Shown: positions 7,303 through 13,323 of the stretch, piece after piece
Numbering within the stretch: the stretch's first letter is position 1
Layout: each line of letters starts with the position of its first letter
Assembly (NCBI GenBank): GCA_050329975.1
Contig: JBHJOG010000200.1
Span: 1 to 13,323 of the forward strand
DNA from: CALKHQ01 sp050329975
Lineage (GTDB): Bacteria; Pseudomonadota; Alphaproteobacteria; CALKHQ01
DNA length: 13,323 bases
Direction: 5' to 3'
Notes under the pieces: generated by a model
Database searches by the model: none
What the model saw: the letters and a program-made list of their open reading frames with translations, nothing else
What the model was told of the DNA's origin: nothing
Position numbers and translations under genes: made by a program

Positions 7303-10300
7303 TTACTCCGCAGCCTCCGCGATGCCGGGTTCCTGCCAATCCTTGTCCGGACTGGAGCGCTGATGTTCCCGCTCCTGGCGCCGGTCCCGGCGCCGGGCGC
7401 GCCAGGTGCGGACGTTCTCCCGCGCCATCAGGGCGGCCGGGGTCACGATCAGCGTCAGCACGGTGGCGAAGCTGAGCCCGAACGCGATCGCAGTGGACAA
7501 CTGCACCCACCACTGGGTCGACGGCGCCCCGAGCGAGACGGTGCGGCCGGCGAAATCGATGTTCATCTGTAGCACCATCGGCATCAGGCCCAGGATCGTG
7601 GTGACGGTGGTCAACATCACCGGCCGCAGCCTCTGGGCGCCGGTCAGCAAAATGGCCAGCCGCGGATTGCTCACGGTCTTGCGGAGTTGGTCGAAGGTGT
7701 CGATCAGCACAATGTTGTTGTTCACCACGATTCCGGCCAACGCAATCACCCCGACACCGCTCATCACGATACCGAACGGCTGGTTGGTGATCAGCAGGCC
7801 CAACATCACGCCCACCGTGGACATGATCACCGCCGACAGGATCAGGAAGGCGCTGTAGAAGCTGTTGAACTGTGTCACCAGGATGATCGCCATGATGAAC
7901 AGAGCGACGGCGAAAGCGTTGGTCAGGAACGCCTGTGCCTCGGCCGAATCCTCGTCCTCGCCCTGGAATGTGATCTGCACCCTCGGGTCGATGTCGGCGG
8001 CCGCCAACGCCTCGCGCAGGGTCGTCACCAGGTCGGCGGCGAGCAGCGGGTTGCCGGCGGCATCGGTCGCGTTGGGATTGATATCGGCCTTCAGCGTCAT
8101 CACCCGCATGCCGCCGGACCGGTTGATCGTGCCGACCCTGGGCACGGCGGTGCGGGTGACGAAGTTGCTGATCGGGACCAGCCCGACATTGGTCTGCACG
8201 CGGATCCGGTCCAACATGCTCAGCGTCCGGTCGATCACGGGGTAGCGCGCGACGATGTCGATCTCCTCATCGGCGTCGTTGGGCCGGTACTCGCTGAACT
8301 TCAGCCCGTTAGTAACCAGTTGGATCAGGCTGCCGATCTGGGCGAGGTCGGCGCCGAACTTCGCGGCCTGCGCCCGGTCGACCGTGATTGCCCAATCGAT
8401 GCCGGGCAGAGGGCGGCTGTCCTCGATATCGACCAGGCCGCCCGCCCCCTCCATCAGGGCGCGCAGCCGGGCGACCGTTGGCTCGAGCAGTTCGGGGAAC
8501 TGCGAGGCCACCTCCAACTGCACCGGCTTGCCCGAGGGCGGCCCGGCTTCCTCCTCACGGACCTCGACATGGATCCCGGCCAAGTGGCTGGTCCGTTCGA
8601 GAATCTCGTGCTCGATCTCCACAGCCGGCCGGCGCGATTCCCACTCGACGAACTCGAGGGAGATGATCCCGATCACATCCTCCGCCGCTTCCTGGTTCTG
8701 GCCCTGGCCGCCGGCCCGGGTGTAGACCGAGGCCATCTCGCCGCGCTCATTGCCGATCTCGATCACGATCTGCTCGACCTCGCGGATCAGGAAGTCCTTC
8801 TCCAGCACCGACAGATTGCCGCGGGCGGCGACCTGCAGGCTCACCCGCTCCGGCTCGATCGACGGGAAGAACTCGATACCCCGGCCGAAGGCGCCATAGG
8901 CCATCTGGGCGCCGATCAGCGCCGCGACCGCGGCGGCCAGGATCTTCCCCGGATGGCGCAGCGCCCAGGCCAACACCTTGAGGTAGCCGCGGGTGAAGCC
9001 ACGCAGCGACTGCAGGCCGTTCTCGATCGAGCCGGACTCGGACTCGCCCGACAGCAGCTTCATCTGCGCGACCTTGGCCTGATCTACCCTCGGCTGTTTC
9101 CGGCCGATGACGCTGCCGAGCACCGGCACGAAGATCAGCGCCATCGTCAGCGACGCCGCCAGCGTCGCGATCAGGGTGATCGGCAGGTACTGCATGAACT
9201 CGCCGACGATCCCCGGCCAGAACAGCAGCGGCAGGAAGGCGGCGAGTGTCGTTGCGGTCGAGGCGATGATCGGCCAGGACATCCGGCGGGCGGCGCGCCC
9301 GTAGGCGTCCTTGGTCGTGTATCCCTCCGCGATCTTGCGGTCGGCGTATTCGGTGACGACGATCGCGCCGTCGACCAGCATGCCCACCGCCAGGATCAGC
9401 GCGAACAGGACGACGATGTTGATGGTCAGCCCCATGACCGCCAGCACCAGGATGCCGGTCAGGAATGAGCCGGGTATGGCAATTCCGACCAGGGCGCCGG
9501 ACTTCAGGCCGAGCGCACCGACGATGACGATCATCACCAGCAGCACCGCGCTGATCACGTTGTTCTGCAGGTCGCTCAGCATCGTGCGGATGTGCTGGCT
9601 GTTGTCGCCGGAAAAGGTGATCTCCACTGTCGGGGGCATGTACTCCTGCATGGCGGCGACCACGGCCTTCACCATCTCGATCGTATCGATCACGTTCTCG
9701 CCCGACCGCTTCACTACCTCCAGTCCGACCGACCGGTCGCCATTGATCCGCGCGAAGCTGTTCGGGTCCTTGAAGGTGCGCTGCACGGTGGCGATGTCGC
9801 GCAACATGATCAGGCGGTCGCCCTCGACCAGGATCGGCAGGCGCAGTATGTCGTTCAGGCTTTCGAACAGGCCCGGCACCCGGATGGCGAACCGGCCGTC
9901 GCCGGTGTCGAGTTCACCGGCGGCGATCAGCCGGTTGGCGCCGGAAACGATCGTCGCCAGTTCGCTCGGCGCAAGGCCGTAGCTCTCGGCGACCATCGGG
10001 TCGATGATGACCTCGACCTGTTCCTCCCGGTTGCCCGCGATGTCGACGCTCAGCACCGGGGGCAGGGCCTCGATCCGATCCTCCAGCTGGCGAGCGATGG
10101 TCAGCAGGGTGCGTTCCGGTACCGGGCCATGCAGGTTGACGGTGATGACCGGGAACAGGCTGAGGTTGACCTCGTTGACCGTCGGCTCGTCGGCCTCCGA
10201 CGGCAGGTCGGGCTTGGCCCTGTCGACCGCCTCGCGCACGTCGGTGAGCGCCTGGTCGGCATCGAAGCCGGCCTCGAACTCCAGGACCACGTTGGCGCCG

Positions 10301-10563
10301 CCCAGATAGGCGCTCGCAGTCAGCTCCTTGATGCCCTCGACGTTGCGGACCTCCTGCTCGATCGGGCGCACCAGCAAGCGTTCGGCATCTTCCGGCGAGA
10401 TGCCTTCCAGGCTCATCGAGACATAGATGATCGGGATGTTGACGTCCGGGTCGCTTTCCTTGGGTATCGCGACATAACTGGCGAACCCGGCGATCAGCAG
10501 CAGCGCCAGGATCAGAATGACGGTGCGGCTGTGGCTCAGCGCACCGTTGATCAAGCCGATCAT
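7303..10563 (-). CDS. RND efflux transporter permease (inner-membrane pump)
   Basis: This is a proton-driven pump of the RND superfamily (AcrB/CzcA-like), forming a trimer that exports drugs or other toxic compounds from the periplasm or membrane. The 1086 residues are typical length. TM1 is at about 13-32 and TM2-6 at about 335-485. A large periplasmic loop at about 33-334 carries GNREEQVEVIIDP (178-189), and a second loop runs from about 560 to 880. TM8-12 lie at about 880-1045. In TM4, AVGMLVDGAIVV (392-403) keeps one relay Asp (D398), but the next residue is Gly399 where AcrB has a second Asp. In TM10 the position of AcrB Lys940 is Asn948 (GIVVNNNIVLID). ATG 10563 overlaps the adaptor stop by 4 bases. 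The substrate is unknown. It is the last gene of the padR operon. Confidence 0.93.
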   Translation of the reverse strand: MIGLINGALSHSRTVILILALLLIAGFASYVAIPKESDPDVNIPIIYVSMSLEGISPEDAERLLVRPIEQEVRNVEGIKELTASAYLGGANVVLEFEAGFDADQALTDVREAVDRAKPDLPSEADEPTVNEVNLSLFPVITVNLHGPVPERTLLTIARQLEDRIEALPPVLSVDIAGNREEQVEVIIDPMVAESYGLAPSELATIVSGANRLIAAGELDTGDGRFAIRVPGLFESLNDILRLPILVEGDRLIMLRDIATVQRTFKDPNSFARINGDRSVGLEVVKRSGENVIDTIEMVKAVVAAMQEYMPPTVEITFSGDNSQHIRTMLSDLQNNVISAVLLVMIVIVGALGLKSGALVGIAIPGSFLTGILVLAVMGLTINIVVLFALILAVGMLVDGAIVVTEYADRKIAEGYTTKDAYGRAARRMSWPIIASTATTLAAFLPLLFWPGIVGEFMQYLPITLIATLAASLTMALIFVPVLGSVIGRKQPRVDQAKVAQMKLLSGESESGSIENGLQSLRGFTRGYLKVLAWALRHPGKILAAAVAALIGAQMAYGAFGRGIEFFPSIEPERVSLQVAARGNLSVLEKDFLIREVEQIVIEIGNERGEMASVYTRAGGQGQNQEAAEDVIGIISLEFVEWESRRPAVEIEHEILERTSHLAGIHVEVREEEAGPPSGKPVQLEVASQFPELLEPTVARLRALMEGAGGLVDIEDSRPLPGIDWAITVDRAQAAKFGADLAQIGSLIQLVTNGLKFSEYRPNDADEEIDIVARYPVIDRTLSMLDRIRVQTNVGLVPISNFVTRTAVPRVGTINRSGGMRVMTLKADINPNATDAAGNPLLAADLVTTLREALAAADIDPRVQITFQGEDEDSAEAQAFLTNAFAVALFIMAIILVTQFNSFYSAFLILSAVIMSTVGVMLGLLITNQPFGIVMSGVGVIALAGIVVNNNIVLIDTFDQLRKTVSNPRLAILLTGAQRLRPVMLTTVTTILGLMPMVLQMNIDFAGRTVSLGAPSTQWWVQLSTAIAFGLSFATVLTLIVTPAALMARENVRTWRARRRDRRQEREHQRSSPDKDWQEPGIAEAAE

Positions 10564-11672
10564 GACCCTGCATCCCCGGTCTCGTAGATCGGCCCTGCCG
10601 GCTGGCGGACGGGAGCGACGACCTGACCGGCCGACACATATTCCTGGCCGACGGTGATCAGCGTCACCTGTTCCGGCAGGCCGTCGACCCAGATGCCGTC
10701 CGTGGTGTCCTCCAGCAGCGCAATTGGCACGAACTCGACCGTGTCGCCTTCGCCGACGATGCGCACGCCGATGGTGCCGTCGTCGGCGAGCGCGATGACC
10801 GCCGGGCTGATCCTATGCGCCAGCACCTGACGCCCGGGCACGCGCACGTCGGCGGTAAGCCCGTCGACGATCCGTCCGTCCGGGTTCTCCACCTCGATAT
10901 CGACCCGGAAGGTGCGGGTTGCACCTTCGGCCATCGCCGACACGTACCGGACCACGCCGTCGACCGTGCCTCCGCCCAGCAGGCTGGCGTGGGCGACCGC
11001 GCCGACATGCACGTCCCCGACCTGGCGCTCGGTGACATGGACAACGACGACAATCGGGTCCAGATCGACCAGGGTCGCCACAGGGTCACCGGCGCGGACA
11101 TAGCCGCCCAGTTCCACTTCGCGCTTGTTGATGACGCCGGCGAACGGTGCAGCGATCTCGGTCCTGGCCAGCTGCTGGCGTGCCGCGGTGAGCATCGCCT
11201 GGGCTGCGTTCAGGTTGGCGCTGGCGGTGGCTACCGTGGTTCTGGCGGAATAGCCGCTCTGACCGAGCTGGGCGGCCGCGTTGTACTCGATGCGCCGCTG
11301 TTCGACGAGGGCCTGTGCTTCATCGACCCTGGCCTCGAGGTCGTTGACCTGCAGCCGGATCAGCGGGGCGCCGGCCTCGACCCATGTGCCATCCTCGACC
11401 AGCACTTCCGCCACCATGCCGTCGATCTCGGATGCGATCTGGACCACCCGGTTGGCCTGGGTATGCCCCAGCAGCGCGGTTTCCTGCACGAAGGGTTCGG
11501 CCACCAGATTGGCGACCCGCACCTCGAACCGGCCCGCGGGCTCCGTGGCGCCACCGCCCGATTCCACCCCCTCGGCCGGATCCGGTGCGGGCGCGTCCAT
11601 CAGCATACCCGAACCCATCCAGGCGACCGCGGCGACCGCGATGCCGATGGCAATGATGACTGGCAGTCTCAT
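10560..11672 (-). CDS. RND efflux periplasmic adaptor (membrane fusion protein)
   Basis: The adaptor links the RND pump to an outer-membrane channel. The 370 residues start with a hydrophobic anchor (about 4-25) without a lipobox cysteine, so it is probably membrane-anchored rather than a lipoprotein. The two halves of the lipoyl-like domain are seen at about 82-108 (EIDGMVAEVLVEDGTWVEAG) and 171-203 (TEIAAPFAGVINKREVELGG). Between them is a short helical hairpin (about 109-170), and after them a beta-barrel (about 208-277) and a membrane-proximal domain. ATG 11672 follows GAGGAA at good spacing. It lies 51 bases after padR and overlaps the pump gene by 4 bases. No TolC-like gene lies nearby, so the channel must come from elsewhere. 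Confidence 0.92.
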   Translation of the reverse strand: MRLPVIIAIGIAVAAVAWMGSGMLMDAPAPDPAEGVESGGGATEPAGRFEVRVANLVAEPFVQETALLGHTQANRVVQIASEIDGMVAEVLVEDGTWVEAGAPLIRLQVNDLEARVDEAQALVEQRRIEYNAAAQLGQSGYSARTTVATASANLNAAQAMLTAARQQLARTEIAAPFAGVINKREVELGGYVRAGDPVATLVDLDPIVVVVHVTERQVGDVHVGAVAHASLLGGGTVDGVVRYVSAMAEGATRTFRVDIEVENPDGRIVDGLTADVRVPGRQVLAHRISPAVIALADDGTIGVRIVGEGDTVEFVPIALLEDTTDGIWVDGLPEQVTLITVGQEYVSAGQVVAPVRQPAGPIYETGDAGS

Positions 11673-11723
11673 CGGTTCGGTTCCTCGAATGCTTGACCCG
11701 AAACGTGCAATGCCGGCGCGCGC

Positions 11724-12338
11724 CTATTCCGCCGCCTGGTTTTGACCGACGCCGCCAGGCGCGAGGCTCTTGCGGCTTCCGGTGGACGCTTCGTTGCGCC
11801 CGCCGAGCTCGCCTTCGATCGCAATTGCGGCGAGCAACTCATGCTTGTGCTCCTCCAGGTACCTGGCACCCGCCTCGTAGAGCGCCAGTCCGAAGCCACG
11901 GACGAAGTCGGCGCCGGGTCGTGCCGGGCCGCAGGCCGGCTTCTGACGCATGTGGGCGATCTTGCCTGTGTAATACGCAATTCGGTCGTCGATCAGGCCC
12001 TCCACCATCCGCGCTGGCAGCAGATGGGCGAAATACACCCGAAACAAGTGGTCGGAGCGAAGCCGCTCGATCGACGGGCCCTCGCTGAGTGTATCGATCA
12101 GGGCGAGCTTGCCCTTCTGGGTGATGCGGTAGACGGTCTTGTCGGGACGGCCCTCCTGGCTCTCCTGCCGCCCGGCGATCATGCCCTCATCGCTCAGCTT
12201 CTTGAGCGCGGGGTAGATCGAGCCATATCCGGCATCCGTGAAGCTGCCGAACGGCCCCGATTCCAGGTTCTTCCGAATCTCATAGCCGCTTGCGTCACCA
12301 AAGCTCAGCACCGCAAGGCAGATCGCGCGCGCGTCCAT
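11724..12338 (-). CDS. PadR family transcriptional regulator
   Basis: This is a winged-helix repressor of 204 residues. The N-terminal DNA-binding domain spans about 1-84, with the family hallmarks GSIYPALKKLSDEGMI (39-54) and the wing GRPDKTVYRIT (63-73). The helical C-terminal part (about 85-175) fits the Vir_C dimerisation domain, followed by a Ser/Gly-rich tail. PadR proteins typically repress adjacent detoxification or efflux genes and release DNA on binding phenolic or drug-like ligands. As first gene before the adaptor and pump, it probably controls its own operon. ATG 12338 follows AGGAG closely. Upstream are a TTGACA box and ATATATCG repeats, the likely binding sites. The inducer is unknown. 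Confidence 0.92.
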   Translation of the reverse strand: MDARAICLAVLSFGDASGYEIRKNLESGPFGSFTDAGYGSIYPALKKLSDEGMIAGRQESQEGRPDKTVYRITQKGKLALIDTLSEGPSIERLRSDHLFRVYFAHLLPARMVEGLIDDRIAYYTGKIAHMRQKPACGPARPGADFVRGFGLALYEAGARYLEEHKHELLAAIAIEGELGGRNEASTGSRKSLAPGGVGQNQAAE

Positions 12339-12371
12339 AGTCTCCTGCTTTCATCGCTGGCGTTCGGCTGG

Positions 12372-12400
12372 AACATCGTCTTTTCCGCGCTATGTGTCAA
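12372..12400 (-). promoter_or_regulatory. Predicted promoter of the padR-efflux operon
   Basis: On the minus strand a perfect TTGACA (12395-12400) is followed after 17 bases by GATGTT (12372-12377), a weak -10 box. Transcription would start near 12364, about 26 bases before the padR start codon. A weak -10 with operator repeats directly upstream is compatible with a regulated promoter. Confidence 0.5.
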
Positions 12401-12402
12401 TG

Positions 12403-12438
12403 ATATATCGAGCAACGGAATATATCGATACGATATAT
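12403..12438. promoter_or_regulatory. ATATATCG repeat cluster, probable PadR operator
   Basis: ATATATCG (12420-12427) and CGATATAT (12431-12438) form a perfect palindrome with 8-base arms and the spacer ATA. A further ATATATCG copy lies at 12403-12410, in direct orientation 17 bases away. The cluster abuts the -35 box of padR at 12395-12400. PadR dimers bind such AT-rich inverted repeats, so autoregulation is likely. The site could also serve the divergent LuxR-type gene. Confidence 0.65.
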
Positions 12439-12514
12439 ATGCAGTGGCGGCGGCCCCAGCCAGCCGGTCCAACGACAGAGCCTCTCGCGGGACCCGAGCG
12501 GGGGACGACGTCAC

Positions 12515-12542
12515 TTGATTGTGCACGTAAAACTAGTAAAAA
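12515..12542 (+). promoter_or_regulatory. Possible promoter of the LuxR-type gene
   Basis: On the plus strand TTGATT (12515-12520) is followed after 16 bases by TAAAAA (12537-12542). A start near 12549 would leave a leader of about 65 bases before ATG 12616. Both boxes are partial matches within an AT-rich stretch. Confidence 0.3.
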
Positions 12543-12615
12543 ATTCATGGGACTTCATGCTTCGACGTCAGCATATTGGCGGTCCAGCCGAACCGCGCGG
12601 GCGAGTATCAGATCG

Positions 12616-13323
12616 ATGAAGAGCAGTTCGGCTGACGACATGGCGCGGCTGACCGAGGCGCTTTACTCCGCAGCCCTGGACGACAGCTGGCCGGATGTGA
12701 TGCGCCAGCTGAGAACCGTCTTCGGCGGAACGAAGGCGACGTTCGGAATGCTTGACCGGGTCAGCCGGCCGGGCCGCATCTTCCATGCGGACTGCGAACA
12801 CACCTACGCGGAGCTGTTCTACGATCCGCTGCTCGCGAATCCGATCCTCGCCTTCCTGTTTCGCGGGGGCTCGCAGGAGATCGCGACCGACGAGGCGGTG
12901 CTGCCAAAGGCGGAATTCCGTAAGACCATCTTCTTCAACGAATGGTTCGTACCGCAGGGCGACCACAGCGTTCTGATGTGCAAGGTTCCGGCCGGGCGGT
13001 GGGGCACCGCCGCGATCGCGTTTCAGCGCGGCGGCAGGCAGCGCGAGTTCGACGGACAGGATATCGCGTTCCTGGAGCAGCTTGCTCCTGTGCTCTCCCG
13101 TGCTGCGAGCCTGTGCCAGCATCTCGGCGTGACCCGGAAGGGCGCTGAGTCCCGCGCCTGGGACCTGCTGGATCTCGGTCACATTGTCGTCGACGGCGCC
13201 GGGCGGCCCTTGACGATGAACGCGGTGGCCGAGAGGATTCTGGCGTCCGGCGACAGCGGCCTCGGCGTCATCGGTGGCAGGGTCGCGGCTCGGGAAAGTA
13301 CGCTCGGGCACACTCTTCGCGCA
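12616..13323 (+). CDS. LuxR-type (HTH) transcriptional regulator, N-terminal part (cut by window edge)
   Basis: The frame is open from ATG 12616 to the right edge, giving 236 codons without a stop. The sequence follows the N-terminal architecture of a large alphaproteobacterial group of helix-turn-helix regulators. It opens with LTEALYSAALDDSWPDVMRQL (12-32), contains the FFNEWFVPQGDHSVL block (106-120), and ends with a PAS-like stretch HIVVDGAGRPLTMNAVAERIL (189-209). In that group a C-terminal LuxR-type DNA-binding domain follows; here it would lie beyond the window, so the assignment is inferred. There is no recognisable acyl-homoserine-lactone domain. An in-frame ATG at 12547 would add 23 residues but has no ribosome site; 12616 also has only a weak one, so the start is uncertain. 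It is divergent from padR; the signal and targets are unknown. Confidence 0.75.
   Translation, partial: MKSSSADDMARLTEALYSAALDDSWPDVMRQLRTVFGGTKATFGMLDRVSRPGRIFHADCEHTYAELFYDPLLANPILAFLFRGGSQEIATDEAVLPKAEFRKTIFFNEWFVPQGDHSVLMCKVPAGRWGTAAIAFQRGGRQREFDGQDIAFLEQLAPVLSRAASLCQHLGVTRKGAESRAWDLLDLGHIVVDGAGRPLTMNAVAERILASGDSGLGVIGGRVAARESTLGHTLRA

Larger units (their letters stand above)
12339..12615. other. Divergent regulatory region between padR and the LuxR-type gene
   Basis: The 277 bases between the two divergent genes are noticeably more AT-rich than the rest of the window. They hold a minus-strand promoter for padR, ATATATCG repeats, and a possible plus-strand promoter. Two copies of CGACGTCA (12506-12513 and 12563-12570) flank the latter. 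I see no RNA gene or small reading frame with a convincing ribosome site. Confidence 0.6.

Noticed and set aside
7687..9468. 593-codon open frame on the plus strand antisense to the RND pump
   Set aside because: It has no domain and shows biased Asp/His/Gln/Arg composition; the opposite strand encodes a full-length RND protein.
9592..10587. 331-codon open frame on the plus strand opposite the start of the RND pump
   Set aside because: It is antisense to conserved pump domains and has no domain of its own.
12568..13311. 247-codon open frame on the minus strand at the right end
   Set aside because: The opposite plus-strand frame reads as a recognisable LuxR-type regulator N-terminus and stays open to the edge; the minus frame is Arg/Pro/Ala-rich without motif.

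Overview
The window reads as chromosomal DNA of a high-GC alphaproteobacterium, most likely of the Rhodospirillales type. This rests on the very GC-rich third positions, a K+-independent membrane pyrophosphatase, a phasin gene next to clpS-clpA, and a LuxR-type regulator of the kind common in that group. The lineage is inferred from gene style; there is no rRNA or marker search behind it. No rRNA, tRNA, CRISPR array, insertion sequence, integrase or phage gene was seen. Both ends cut through genes.

Layout. (a) 1-480, minus strand: the N-terminal part of a secreted TPR protein with a peptidoglycan-binding-like stretch. (b) 481-707: a divergent intergenic region with two GC-rich hairpins. (c) 708-2822, plus strand: hppA, a proton-pumping pyrophosphatase. 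(d) 2996-3681, plus strand: two small overlapping genes, a membrane protein resembling bacterial PH-domain proteins and a double zinc-ribbon protein with a C-terminal membrane helix. (e) 6369-3696, minus strand: clpS-clpA, the N-degron adaptor and unfoldase of the ClpAP protease, convergent with (d). (f) 7155-6649, minus strand: a phasin with its own promoter, terminator and TGC/GCA dyads. (g) 12338-7303, minus strand: a padR - membrane fusion protein - RND pump operon whose upstream region carries an AT-rich palindrome next to a TTGACA box. (h) 12616 to the end, plus strand: the N-terminal part of a LuxR-type regulator.

How they fit together. The window mixes energy and storage physiology (pyrophosphatase, polyhydroxyalkanoate granule protein), protein quality control (ClpS/ClpA) and an efflux module under a probable PadR-type repressor. 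The efflux operon lacks an outer-membrane channel gene here. Most content belongs to known families. The least explained parts are the PH-like/zinc-ribbon pair, the dyads around the phasin promoter, and the ATATATCG repeats upstream of padR. Many long open frames lie antisense to the large genes; they are judged to be GC-driven shadows.
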